64,000 nt of DNA from assembly GCF_009177095.1 (NCBI RefSeq), contig NZ_AP021861.1, forward strand, positions 6,858,259 through 6,922,258. Reading direction: 5' to 3'. Of this stretch, positions 50,709 to 59,193 are shown piece after piece (positions within the stretch are counted from its first letter, which is position 1; every line of letters starts with the position of its first letter). The position numbers and the translations under genes were made by a program. The notes below the pieces were generated by a model. It was given only the letters and a program-made list of their open reading frames with translations, was not told the origin of the DNA and did not search any database. Source of the DNA: Lacipirellula parvula (GTDB taxonomy: Bacteria; Planctomycetota; Planctomycetia; Pirellulales; Lacipirellulaceae).

Positions 50709-52463
50709 TCATGTGCGGCGTTGACGGAGAACGCATCCGATTGTTGCGATGATCGCGAGGAACGCCCCAGCGGGTTCCGGGATGCTGGTCGATGCGGCGG
50801 TTGTTGCTGAAGCGGCGTTCGCCGGGATGCCGCGGGCGTGGCCGAAGGTGTTCTTCCAGTCGGCGAGCGTGATGCCGCTGCCGCCGCGTTGCCAGGCGAG
50901 GAAGTCGGCGCCGTCGACCTTGAAATCGCCGTTAGCGTCGCCGGCGTAGATGATGTCGGCCATCAGATCGGGGCGGTCGGTTTCGATCGAGTCGACGCCC
51001 ATCGCGATTAGCTGTTCCATCCGCGCGGGGGTGTTGACGGTGAAGACGTCGACCCACATGCCGTTGCGGTGGAAGGCGTTGATCGCTTCTTGAGTGATCG
51101 AGCCGTCGCCGATCGACAGGCCGTCGATGCCGCTCGCTTTGAGCGCCTGCAAGTTGGCGTCGCTGAGGTTGCTGGGGACGGCAGTGAGGAGTTGGATTTC
51201 GGAGTTGCCGAAGCGGGGGTCGCTCGTGTACTGGCCGCTGGAGGGCCAGATCCAAATGTCGTCGGCCGTGGCGCCCGAGGCGAAGATGGCGTCGTCGACG
51301 GCGTCGCGGAACGCTTGGTTCGCGGCGACTTTGACGTCGAGAATCGTGCGGCCTTTGCCGACGGTGTACTGCAGCACTTCGGTGAGCGTGGGAACCTTCT
51401 CGCCGGCGTATTGGGCGCCGTACCAACTGCCGGCGTCGAGCGCCTTCACCTGGGCGAGCGTGAGGTTCGCGATCGGGCCGCTGCCGTTGGTGGTGCGGTC
51501 GAGCGTATCGTCGTGGAAGACGACGGCGTGGCCGTCGGCGGTGAGGTGGACGTCGAGTTCGAACAGGTCGTTGCCGACTTCGTACCCTTTGGCGAACGCT
51601 GCCATCGTATTTTCAGGAGCGAGCGTGCCGCCGCCGCGGTGACCCATGATTTGCGTGCGGCCGAACAGGGGCGGCGTCGGGGCCGGCGGTTCTGGCGGCG
51701 GGGCGGGAATCGTCGGACCGGCGACCGTGGCGCCGGCCGCGGAGACGTTGCCAAGCAGACGGACCTGTTCGTTGGTAAGGGCGCTGTCGACGTAGCGAAA
51801 GCTGCTCACGTAACCGGCGGCGGTTTCGTTGCCGTCGTCGGCGAACAGATAGAAGGAGGAGGCGAGGTCAAAGCGCTCGTCATCGGCCGGCTGCGTGCCG
51901 ACGAGGGCGCCGTTGATGAACTTGGTGAGCGTACCGGTGGCGGAACGAGTGATGGCGATGCGGTTCCAAGTGTTCGGGACGATGGCGCCTTGGTACGAAC
52001 CGTTGATGCCAACGCCGCCGCTGGCTGAATTTTGGATGAAAAAGTCGCCGTCGTCGTCGTTGGCGAGATTGGTTTGTAGCAGGCCGCGCCACTTGCCGTC
52101 GGAGGCTGCGGGCGAGAGGAAGTCCCAGAACATCGTGTAGGCCGTGGCGCCGCTGCCGCCGGGGAAGACCTGGTAGCCTTGCGTCGGCGTCGCCGCGGGG
52201 AATCGCATCACCCCGCCGCTACCGCCGCTGGGGAAAGCGGGCAAGCCGAGTGAGGCGGCCGTGCCGAACTGCGTGGCGCCGGGGCCCCAGTTTGTGCTGA
52301 GCGGATCGTAGTATTGGATCGTGGCGGAGCCGATGGAAGCGGCGAGGGGCGTGGCGCCGTCGAAGTTCCAGGTGAGGTCGACGGCTTGGGCGGGGCCGGC
52401 GGCAATGGCGAGGGCCGCGCCGATGAAAAGTGCGGTGATCTGTGCGAGCGGACGGCGTGGCAT
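50709..52463 (-). CDS. Surface glycerophosphodiester phosphodiesterase with LamG, dockerin-like repeat and PEP-CTERM
   Basis: A 584-aa exported protein. Signal peptide (LAQITALFIGAALAIAAG ending in AQA), an N-terminal LamG/concanavalin-like domain (about 30-240), a Pro-rich linker (about 245-265), then a full GDPD domain (about 275-510) with GHRGGGTLAPENTMAAF, FELDVHLTADGHAVVFHDD and TLDRTTNG; the catalytic His pair and metal Glu/Asp are in place. Near 515-545 a dockerin-like calcium repeat (DANGDFKVDGADFLAWQRGG) and finally PEP-CTERM (IPEPAGAFLAIIATIG followed by RQRRT). It likely cleaves glycerophosphodiesters from lipids or teichoic-acid-like polymers at the surface. Confidence 0.88.
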   Translation of the reverse strand: MPRRPLAQITALFIGAALAIAAGPAQAVDLTWNFDGATPLAASIGSATIQYYDPLSTNWGPGATQFGTAASLGLPAFPSGGSGGVMRFPAATPTQGYQVFPGGSGATAYTMFWDFLSPAASDGKWRGLLQTNLANDDDGDFFIQNSASGGVGINGSYQGAIVPNTWNRIAITRSATGTLTKFINGALVGTQPADDERFDLASSFYLFADDGNETAAGYVSSFRYVDSALTNEQVRLLGNVSAAGATVAGPTIPAPPPEPPAPTPPLFGRTQIMGHRGGGTLAPENTMAAFAKGYEVGNDLFELDVHLTADGHAVVFHDDTLDRTTNGSGPIANLTLAQVKALDAGSWYGAQYAGEKVPTLTEVLQYTVGKGRTILDVKVAANQAFRDAVDDAIFASGATADDIWIWPSSGQYTSDPRFGNSEIQLLTAVPSNLSDANLQALKASGIDGLSIGDGSITQEAINAFHRNGMWVDVFTVNTPARMEQLIAMGVDSIETDRPDLMADIIYAGDANGDFKVDGADFLAWQRGGSGITLADWKNTFGHARGIPANAASATTAASTSIPEPAGAFLAIIATIGCVLRQRRT

Positions 52464-52616
52464 TCGGTCACCGATTGAATGAGAGCGGATCGATAGGAGT
52501 CGCGTCGGGTGAAGGCGGGTGCAGTATAGATGAGTCGCTGCGGGATTGCGGCGGCGTGCGCAAAGTGCGGGGGGAAAGACGCACGGGAACGCGGAACGCT
52601 GCGGACGAAGTTGTCC

Positions 52617-52707
52617 CTAGCCCCGGGCTCTGCCCGGGGGGCGGTTAGAAGTAGGGGCGACGTTCCATCGAGTGGTGCGCGACCCCCGGGCGGAGCCCGG
52701 GGGCTAG
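52617..52707. repeat. CCCCGGG paired-hairpin element, copy 3
   Basis: CTAGCCCCGGGCTCTGCCCG and GGGCGGAGCCCGGGGGCTAG flank a core that matches the reverse complement of copy 1 (AAGTAGGGxCGxCG, GGTGCGCGACC). Confidence 0.92.
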
Positions 52708-52729
52708 GAATGCGCGACGTTGGCGCGCG

Positions 52730-54178
52730 TCACTTGCTGATGCGTCGCGCGACTTGCTTGGCGCCGTTTTGGTGGAGCACGAGACTACGCGCAACGCCCG
52801 ATTTTGGGAGTTTGAATTCGAGCGTCGCGTCGATGCCGCGGTACGACCAGCGGGTGGGCGAGTCGGGGAAAACTTCTTGCGTCGCTTGGTTGGTGATGCC
52901 GACCATCAAATGGCCATCCTCGTCGTTCACGTCGAAGATGAAATCGGGCCGCAGTTGGTAGCGGCCGACCAAGCGGCGGCGCAGCTTGGCGTCGATTGCC
53001 GGGGTTTTGTCGTCCTTCTTCGCGCGTGCTTTCCCGTCGGCTGCGTCGATGGCTGCCGCGGCGTCTTCGTCTGCTGCAGGAGGCTGAATGTCGTGGCCGG
53101 CTGCTTGTTGGATGATAAGGGTCGCAAGTTGATCGGCTTCGTTAGCGACGGCCGTGTTGCAGAGGACGATCGCCGCCGCTTTCAGTTCGCGATTGATGAA
53201 GATCGCCGTCCGCGTGCCGCCGGTGCCGCCGTTGTGCCAGCGAGTTTGGCCGTCGCCGGCGATCATCCAACCGAGGCCTATCGCGGGGCCCGACTTGTCG
53301 GCGTCGCGTTGTTGCTTCCAGGCGAGTTCGATCGCTTCGCCGACAGGGCCGGCGGGCGGTTCAAGTTGGGCTTTGGCGAAACGGAGCATGTCGCGCATGT
53401 TGGCGTGGATGCCGCCGGAGCCGATGAAGTCGGTGCGGGTCCACGCCGGCGTCGGCGAGCCGACGCGATCGTGCGGCGTGGCGAGCCGTTTGGCTTGAGC
53501 GTCGCTCAGTTCGACCGCGACGTCGGTCATCTTCAGCGGGCCGGCGATTCGCTCATTGAGAAGTTCTTGGTACGACTTGCCGGCTTGCTGCGCGAGGAGA
53601 TAGCCGAGCAGCGACGCGCCGAAGTTCGAGTATTCCATTGCTTCGCCCGGTGCGCGCGGGAGCGTGAAGCCGTTGACGAACTCCGCGGCTTGCGCGGGCG
53701 TGTAATCGCGATACGGATTTTTGGGGTCGGCGGGCGCGAGATTGGCAGGCAGCTTCGGCAAACCGGCGCGGTGGGTGCTGAGGTCGATCCACTTGATCGG
53801 CGCGCCATCGTGCGACGGCAAACGAATGCCGGCAGCGTTCTCGGCCACTGCGGGTTCGTTGAGATCGATCTTGCCCTGCGCGACGGCGTCGGCGAGTAGG
53901 AGGCTGGTAAAAACTTTGGTGATCGAGCCGAGCTCGTACAGCGTGAGATTGTCGGCGTTCTTGCCGCTGCGCGTGGCGTTGCCGAGATGGACGATGCCGT
54001 AGCGGTCGCCCTCGATGTAGCCGATTGAGATGCCGTCGACGACGTGATGCTCGATGAGCGGGGCGGCCATCTGCTCGACCCATTCGTCGGTGACGTGTTG
54101 GGCGGTGGCGCGCGAGGGCGCCAGCGACGCCACGATCGCGACGAGGAGCAGCGCGTAGCGGGAACGTGGGGAGTTCAT
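52730..54178 (-). CDS. Exported serine hydrolase of the class-C beta-lactamase / penicillin-binding fold
   Basis: A 482-aa secreted protein with a signal peptide (SRYALLLVAIVASLAPSRAT). The three active-site motifs are present: S-x-x-K in LGSITKVF (Ser 85, Lys 88), Y-x-N in EYSNFGASL (about 183-185), and H-x-G in WHNGGTGG (about 308-310). It is longer than plain AmpC enzymes, the added C-terminal part (after about 350) resembling a beta-rich lipocalin-like domain found in planctomycete and acidobacterial members. These enzymes cleave D-amino-acid peptides or esters; real beta-lactamase activity is not implied. Confidence 0.87.
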   Translation of the reverse strand: MNSPRSRYALLLVAIVASLAPSRATAQHVTDEWVEQMAAPLIEHHVVDGISIGYIEGDRYGIVHLGNATRSGKNADNLTLYELGSITKVFTSLLLADAVAQGKIDLNEPAVAENAAGIRLPSHDGAPIKWIDLSTHRAGLPKLPANLAPADPKNPYRDYTPAQAAEFVNGFTLPRAPGEAMEYSNFGASLLGYLLAQQAGKSYQELLNERIAGPLKMTDVAVELSDAQAKRLATPHDRVGSPTPAWTRTDFIGSGGIHANMRDMLRFAKAQLEPPAGPVGEAIELAWKQQRDADKSGPAIGLGWMIAGDGQTRWHNGGTGGTRTAIFINRELKAAAIVLCNTAVANEADQLATLIIQQAAGHDIQPPAADEDAAAAIDAADGKARAKKDDKTPAIDAKLRRRLVGRYQLRPDFIFDVNDEDGHLMVGITNQATQEVFPDSPTRWSYRGIDATLEFKLPKSGVARSLVLHQNGAKQVARRISK

Positions 54179-54540
54179 TCGTAGGTACTCGAGAGGACGG
54201 AAGAGCTTTACAGGGGTATTGGTACCGCGAGCGGCGGCGGCCTACAAGAAAAACGGTCGCTAGGCGCTGGGGGGGATGAATCTGGGCGATTCACGCGGAT
54301 AGGTGGATTGCGAAGGAGGTCATTTTGACGGGGTTCGTTCGATGCGATTGTAACGCGCAGGCTGGTTCTGCCGTATTCGATTCGCCGTAAATGTGCAGGG
54401 GTGGGAAAGCGGCGTCTTCGCCGAGGGCGGCGGCGACCCATAGTTCCAGTAACTCCTCTTTGTGGCCTCCTGTTTGCGATTTACTTTTCTTTCGGCCGTA
54501 ACGGCGTTAGCAGACGCAGCGGCGACTGGGGAATTTAGCG
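54179..54540. other. Intergenic region without recognised feature
   Basis: These 362 bp lie between the divergent serine hydrolase and exported hypothetical genes. I see no gene, repeat of the classes listed elsewhere, or convincing promoter. A GAAGGAGG stretch (near 54310) has no plausible reading frame after it. Confidence 0.6.
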
Positions 54541-55119
54541 ATGCGACTTTCTGTAGCTGCTCCGTATATTGTCCTCTTTGGGCTGTTGTCTTTGACGATC
54601 GCCCTCGAAGCTGCGCAGGCGAAGGCGCCGAAGTCGATCGAGCCGCCCAAGGCGGTGGAATTCGACGGCCGCACGTTGAACTTGGCGTGGCAAGGCGAGA
54701 ATCCGGAGCAGCCGGTCGCCGAGTTCATTCCCGAGGGAGAAACGCTCGACAAGTGGACGCATTTGGCGTCGATTCGCCGTTACCCTGATTTGGAAGACGC
54801 CCAGGGGTTGGCGAAGATGACCGTCGAAGAGGTCCAGGAAACTTACCCGGGGTCGCCGACGAATTTGGTCGACGATCCGAAAGGAAGCGACGCGATTATT
54901 GAATTCGTCGTCGAGTCGCCGGACAAGACGTTCGCCGAGTACAACTTGTTCAAGTACGCGAAGGATCCGGCGGGGGGCGTCGTCGCGCAGCAGTACGCGC
55001 TGCGGACGTACGGGGATCGGAAGACGTTCCTCGACGAGCTGACGGCGAAGCGGCAGAAGCTGCTGGATGAGATGGCGGATTCTGGGTTGGCGGCGGTGAG
55101 CGCGAAAAAGGCGGAGTGA
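54541..55119 (+). CDS. Exported hypothetical protein
   Basis: A 192-aa protein with a signal peptide (LSVAAPYIVLFGLLSLTIAL, ending near AAQA) and a hydrophilic body. A conserved-looking WTHLASIRRYPDLEDAQGLA and the later AQQYALRTYGDRKTFLDELT suggest a mixed alpha/beta domain of unknown family. It ends in a charged tail. It has no partner: the following gene is on the other strand and only seven bases away, tail to tail. Function unknown. Confidence 0.72.
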   Translation: MRLSVAAPYIVLFGLLSLTIALEAAQAKAPKSIEPPKAVEFDGRTLNLAWQGENPEQPVAEFIPEGETLDKWTHLASIRRYPDLEDAQGLAKMTVEEVQETYPGSPTNLVDDPKGSDAIIEFVVESPDKTFAEYNLFKYAKDPAGGVVAQQYALRTYGDRKTFLDELTAKRQKLLDEMADSGLAAVSAKKAE

Positions 55120-55126
55120 GTGCGCG

Positions 55127-56707
55127 CTAGTTTCTGCTGGGAACGCTTGCGTTTGCTTGGGGTAGCGTGCTGCGAACTCGCGCGATAAACGCCCGCTCTG
55201 CGTCGTTGATGGCGCCGTCGGAGCTGACGATATATTCGATGCAGCGGATGAGCGTCTGTTGCTGGGCTGCGCTTCTGAATGATTTCAATGCGGCCAGCGA
55301 TTCCGCCAGAACTTTCTTGAAGCCATGTTGAGCGACTTCGTCGACGAACTCGGCGAGCTTCGCTGTGAGCGCGTCGGCATCCCAGGGGGCGCCTGCTTTT
55401 CTCATCAGGTCAGCGATTCGCTCCTTCTCGATGCTTGAGGCCCGGCCATCGACGGCCATTGCGCAACACAGGATGCGAAAGAGTGATTCGCGAATGTCGT
55501 TGGCGGCGCCGGGGAGTTCGTGAGTTTCGCTGACGGCCGGTAGGTCGGCTGAGCGAACGGAGGACGCAACGGAGGCGGCGGCGATGGGCGGCGGCGGAGG
55601 CTTCGGGGCGCTCCGGGCGCGTTTCAACGTCGCCGCCATCGATTCGACGGCCAGTTTCACGCCTGCCGAGAGGCCGCAGCGGGAGACTTGCAGGAGTTCG
55701 TTCAGGCCTGAGGAACTGCGAAACTTCAGCTCATCGTACTCGCAGATTGGAAGCTCGCGGTTGGCTTTGAAACGTCGATCGGGGCCGCCCTTCTTATTCA
55801 CGTATTGCCACGTGCGGTCGATGACCTTCGCGTCGTGCGGGACCGTTTCACTTTCGATGAATCGCGTGGACGAGCATTCAAGGATCACGTTTTCGTAACT
55901 CACTGCCCCGACGCCGGCAGACCCGTATACCAAGATGGTGTCGGGCAAGAAATACAGTTCCTGTGATCCTGCGGGGAATCGATAAGAGGGAACGTTAGTT
56001 CGCACAAAGGGAGGGGCTTGGTCGGTCAGCGAGATTCGCCGGCGTTGGACGAGGGAACTCGCTCCTGCATGATACTTGCGGTCATAGACGTCGCCTTGAG
56101 CGAATACATGCCACAGAGCGCCGCTGCGCGAAAGGCCTTCGAGGCGATCGTGAAGCTGCTCGAAGACTTTGAGTCGCTCCTCATCGAGGTCGTACATGAC
56201 GACGACGCTTTTTTTGAGAAGATCCCAGTAGTAGGCAAAGCCCGACGCAATCGCCACGACTGCTGCTAATGCCATGACGATCCAAGGAGGCGCTCCTTGG
56301 AAGTAGAGGCCGCCGACTAAGCCGATCGACGCCGTAACGGCGATTGGAAATGCTCTCCACTGCTTTTGCTTACGATCTAATTCAGCAAGCAAGACTGCGG
56401 CATTCGAATCGACCATTTTCGATACGCAGCCGGAAGTGACTTCTTCCATCGGGCCATGCGTGTGCGCTGGCGGCGCGAAGCGGCCGGCGTCATCCGGATC
56501 CGCGGAACTCTCTCGCGCGCGACGTGGCGCGGCGCTGGGAAGCGTTTGGCGATAGTACAGGCCTCCGGCTCCGATATGGACGTAGTTGCCGCGGGGGCCT
56601 GTGCCGACGCGGAAGCCTTTGATTCCGGCGGAGACGCCAATTCCTGACTTGGAGAGGTTGAACCGGAGCGGACCGACCTTCACGCTTTGACGAATGTAGA
56701 AGCCCAT
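55127..56707 (-). CDS. DUF4236 - membrane - TerB-like protein
   Basis: A 526-aa protein with three parts. The N-terminus (MGFYIRQSVKVGPLRFNLSK, then SGIGVSAGIKGFRVGTGPRG) is a DUF4236 domain, found at the start of many membrane-linked proteins. Two hydrophobic segments near 117-150 (RAFPIAVTASIGLVGGLYF and WIVMALAAVVAIASGFAYYW) form a membrane hairpin. A middle soluble region and a C-terminal TerB-like helical domain follow (about 410-520: FRILCCAMAVDGRASSIEKE and CIEYIVSSDGAINDAERAFI), whose acidic residues can bind metal in tellurite-resistance relatives. The combination suggests membrane stress sensing, but the role is unknown. Confidence 0.8.
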   Translation of the reverse strand: MGFYIRQSVKVGPLRFNLSKSGIGVSAGIKGFRVGTGPRGNYVHIGAGGLYYRQTLPSAAPRRARESSADPDDAGRFAPPAHTHGPMEEVTSGCVSKMVDSNAAVLLAELDRKQKQWRAFPIAVTASIGLVGGLYFQGAPPWIVMALAAVVAIASGFAYYWDLLKKSVVVMYDLDEERLKVFEQLHDRLEGLSRSGALWHVFAQGDVYDRKYHAGASSLVQRRRISLTDQAPPFVRTNVPSYRFPAGSQELYFLPDTILVYGSAGVGAVSYENVILECSSTRFIESETVPHDAKVIDRTWQYVNKKGGPDRRFKANRELPICEYDELKFRSSSGLNELLQVSRCGLSAGVKLAVESMAATLKRARSAPKPPPPPIAAASVASSVRSADLPAVSETHELPGAANDIRESLFRILCCAMAVDGRASSIEKERIADLMRKAGAPWDADALTAKLAEFVDEVAQHGFKKVLAESLAALKSFRSAAQQQTLIRCIEYIVSSDGAINDAERAFIARVRSTLPQANASVPSRN

Positions 56708-56846
56708 ACGATCGCCTGATTTGCTCAGAGGAGAGGCGGACGGCGTATAGGCGATAAAGATAGTCTATTGAAGGCTGTTTGGGCGACGGCAATCGTCGTG
56801 AGGGGGTGACGAAGGCAGGGCGAGGAGGGGTGGAGACCGCGGGGCG

Positions 56847-56930
56847 GGTTCGGACTGCTCGCTTAAGCGACCAGTCCGGTGGGGCGTCCATTTCTTGGGG
56901 CGCTCCGGCGGGTCGTTGGCCCGCGGCTAC
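56847..56930. repeat. GGTTCGGACTG palindrome copy 2 plus GCGGGTC-type hairpin
   Basis: The palindrome at 56847-56879 carries one mismatch in its left arm (CTGCTCGC). It is followed by CGCTCCGGCGGGTCGTTGGC (56901) and CCGCGGCTA, a second copy of the hairpin at 13057-13073 with one changed base. The gap 56708-56939 has no gene. Confidence 0.8.
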
Positions 56931-56939
56931 TGAAGTAGG

Positions 56940-57299
56940 CTACTTGAGGTCGATGGGGAGGGCGTCGATTTTAGCGGCGAGAATAAAATCGTTCTCGCTG
57001 AGGCCGCCGATGGCGTGGGTCCAGAGTTCGACGGCGACGTTGCGGTAGCCTTCGATGTGGAGGTCGGGGTGGTGGCCGTCCTCTTCGGCGACGCGGGCGC
57101 ACTCGTTGAAGAATTTCAGGCCGGCCATGAAGTTTTTGACGGTCCATTCCTTACGGATTCGCTCGCCGCTGTGGACAAGGCGCCAGCCTTCGAGCTGCTT
57201 GAGCTGGGCGCGGGCTTCGTCGTTGGAATACGGGGCGACGCCTCCTTCGCAGGGGAGGCACTTCTTTTGGCGGAGGTCGTGGGGGGATTGGGCGGCCAT
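56940..57299 (-). CDS. phhB: Pterin-4a-carbinolamine dehydratase
   Basis: A 119-aa soluble enzyme that dehydrates 4a-hydroxytetrahydrobiopterin. The family's conserved core is unmistakable: GWRLVHSGERIRKEW near residue 38, then EEDGHHPDLHIEGY with the catalytic histidines, and WTHAIGGLSENDFILAAKID at the end. In bacteria it often accompanies aromatic hydroxylases or molybdopterin metabolism, but none is nearby. The first 15 or so residues (MAAQSPHDLRQKK) precede a CLPCEG block that is also part of the family, so the start at 57299 is credible. Confidence 0.92.
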   Translation of the reverse strand: MAAQSPHDLRQKKCLPCEGGVAPYSNDEARAQLKQLEGWRLVHSGERIRKEWTVKNFMAGLKFFNECARVAEEDGHHPDLHIEGYRNVAVELWTHAIGGLSENDFILAAKIDALPIDLK

Positions 57300-57559
57300 G
57301 GGGAGGGTTTACCTTCTGTGGAGAGGTCGTATCTGGTCTGCGAGTTGCCGCAAATCGCCGGCGTCGCAGACTGCCGAATCAAAAGACTATTTTGTCGATT
57401 GTGTATTGAATGATCATTCGCGCGTCGGCGTTGGGCATTATCGCTGCGGGACGGCTGGCGACCAACCCCCGAGTTTCGCGTGGTGTTTGGAGCGGTCGGA
57501 TCGTAAACTGTGTGAATGCCTTTTCGTTTCTTGGTGCAAGCGGCGCCCCAGCGCCTTGG

Positions 57560-57784
57560 ATGAACATGCCTGATATCCCAGATCCACAACGTTTGACGGG
57601 GCTGGAGGAGCGGCTCACCTATCAGCAGCATCTGATCGATCAGTTGAACGAGGTGGTGTTGAGTCAGGGGCGGCAGTTGGAGCGATTGAGTCGCGAGGTG
57701 GCCAACTACACGACGGCAGTGCAGCGGATGGCGCAGAATCCGCCGGGCGAGGATTTGCCGCACGAGAAGCCGCCCCACTACTAA
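57560..57784 (+). CDS. slyX: SlyX-family protein
   Basis: A 74-aa coiled-coil protein. The sequence LTGLEERLTYQQHLIDQLNE followed by VVLSQGRQLERLSREVANYT forms the heptad pattern typical of SlyX, ending with the family's Pro-rich tail (DLPHEKPPHY). Start ATG 57560 or the ATG two codons later (57566). The biological role of SlyX is unknown. No operon partner. Confidence 0.87.
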   Translation: MNMPDIPDPQRLTGLEERLTYQQHLIDQLNEVVLSQGRQLERLSREVANYTTAVQRMAQNPPGEDLPHEKPPHY

Positions 57785-57963
57785 GAGGGGGCGGCATGAG
57801 AAGATGCCGGTGATCTGCGATGTCGTCGATAGCAGATCCTCGCTTTCGTGAGAGCGAAAACCCCAGCGAAAAGTTGCGGCTTTGTGAAACTCGAAGAGGA
57901 GGTTGGCGCTGAGAGTGTCACACGACTGTCACTCGATCGTGGCGATCATCTCTCGGTTTCCCG

Positions 57964-58047
57964 CGGAAATTTCCGTGATTTTGTTGACGTTCCGTGGATT
58001 TCCACGTCCCCGAGAAGCCTGATAGAGTGACAATGATTTCCATTGTC
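57964..58047. promoter_or_regulatory. Three palindromes upstream of the LuxR-type regulator, probable operator cluster
   Basis: Three inverted repeats stand before the regulator: CGGAAATTTCCG (57964-57975, perfect 12-mer), CGTGGA-TT-TCCACG (57993-58006) and GACAATG-ATTTC-CATTGTC (58029-58047). Each contains a TTTCC element; the first two have centres 30 bp apart, about three helical turns. The rest of the 393-bp gap (57785-58177) shows no gene. Confidence 0.5.
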
Positions 58048-58177
58048 CGATTTCACCCCAAGCGTTCTGAATACCGATGGAGACAAACACGGGCCTGTTG
58101 CGGGGCAGCAACGCTACAGTCCAACCATCGACCGAGGAGCGAGCGTAGGCCATCAACTATATAGGGAGTGCCAACGA

Positions 58178-58873
58178 ATGCACCGGCCAATGCCCTTGCG
58201 CAACGGAGCGACCGAGTCGCCGTTGCGGACACTCGTTCTGCTGCTGACGAGTCCCATCGATTGCGAAGCTTTTTCCCTGTGGTGCCAGTACCGCGTCGGT
58301 TGCGACGTGGTGGAATGGGCGACCAACTTGGAGGAAGGCATCGAATGCTGTCGACGGATCCAGCCGCGGCTGATGGTGATCGACCCCTCGATTGGTTGCG
58401 GGGCCGTGGAGCGAGCCGTCGCCCTTGTGCGCGAAGAATCGGCGGGGCACTTGCTGGTGCTCGACAGCCGGCCGATGGAAGTTCGCCTCGCCGCGATCTT
58501 GGGCGAGCCGGGGACCAGCTACTTCAGCCGCACGGCGTCGCCGCAGGCGCTGTCGGCGGCGATGGCCGACATGCTGCTGAATGGCCGCCGCGTCTTTGAT
58601 CCGACGCTCGCGCCGCGGATCCGTCGCACGGAGCGCGGCTACCAGCTCGACTACGCCGGCGAGCAACGTTCGATCTCGATTCTCTCGCAGCGCGAACAGC
58701 AAGTGATGCGGCTCTTGGCCGAGGGACGCACGGTGAAGCAGTGCGCCGAAATGCTCGGTCTGTCGGAAAGCACGATCGACAATCACAAGTCGCGGCTGAT
58801 GAAGAAGCTCGGCATTCACAAGAGCTCGGAGCTTGCGGTGCGGGCGATTCGGGATGGGTTGTTGATTGTTTGA
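58178..58873 (+). CDS. LuxR/FixJ-type response regulator with atypical receiver
   Basis: A 231-aa regulator. The N-terminal part (about 16-140) has the outline of a receiver domain (LRTLVLLLTSPIDCEAFSLW; RLMVIDPSIG with Asp 69; SYFSRTASPQAL). The usual acidic pair at the first strand is absent and the conserved lysine is an arginine, so phosphorylation may be weak or lost. The C-terminal HTH (about 167-228) is a full LuxR type: LSQREQQVMRLLAEGRTVKQ and LGLSESTIDNHKSRLMKKLG. Start 58178 is supported by a GGGAG nine bases upstream. Three palindromes lie just before it, so it may regulate itself. Confidence 0.82.
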   Translation: MHRPMPLRNGATESPLRTLVLLLTSPIDCEAFSLWCQYRVGCDVVEWATNLEEGIECCRRIQPRLMVIDPSIGCGAVERAVALVREESAGHLLVLDSRPMEVRLAAILGEPGTSYFSRTASPQALSAAMADMLLNGRRVFDPTLAPRIRRTERGYQLDYAGEQRSISILSQREQQVMRLLAEGRTVKQCAEMLGLSESTIDNHKSRLMKKLGIHKSSELAVRAIRDGLLIV

Positions 58874-58889
58874 TGGCGGGCTGAGCGGC

Positions 58890-59033
58890 GGGCCCCCGGT
58901 TTGAAGAACCGGGGGCTAAGGGGGCGTTGGCGATGCGGCCTGAATGCGCTCGTTGGCGACGATTTTTTACGCACCGCCCGAGGGTGGCGGGGTTTTCTCG
59001 TGGGTTCGGACTGGTCGCTTAAGCGACCAGTCC
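58890..59033. repeat. CCCCCGGTTTGAAGAACC and GGACTGGTCGCTTAAG repeats, side by side
   Basis: A second copy of the CCCCGGTT-TGAAG-AACCGGGG hairpin (58890-58918) and a third copy of the GGACTGGTCGCTTAAG palindrome (59002-59033) stand in the 320-bp gap between regulator and aminopeptidase. No gene is otherwise seen. Confidence 0.88.
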
Positions 59034-59193
59034 AGCGGCACGCTGGGGTTGGCGCGGGGCGTCGGCGGATAGGCTACAATTGGTAGGAACGAACCTGCCG
59101 CGATCCAATCGGGTCGCTATTGCGTCTTAGACGTAGCCAATCGAATGGGGCCGCTCGCCCCTCCCGTCACGCCAGCCACCGAGATTCTCATCC

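Noticed and set aside
52730..54178. An antibiotic-resistance beta-lactamase
   Set aside because: The fold and motifs match class C, but the long C-terminal extension and planctomycete context fit general esterases or peptidases; resistance cannot be claimed.
58901..59086. A 61-codon frame after the regulator
   Set aside because: Its sequence is the translation of two intergenic repeats (CCCCGGTT hairpin and CTTAAG palindrome).
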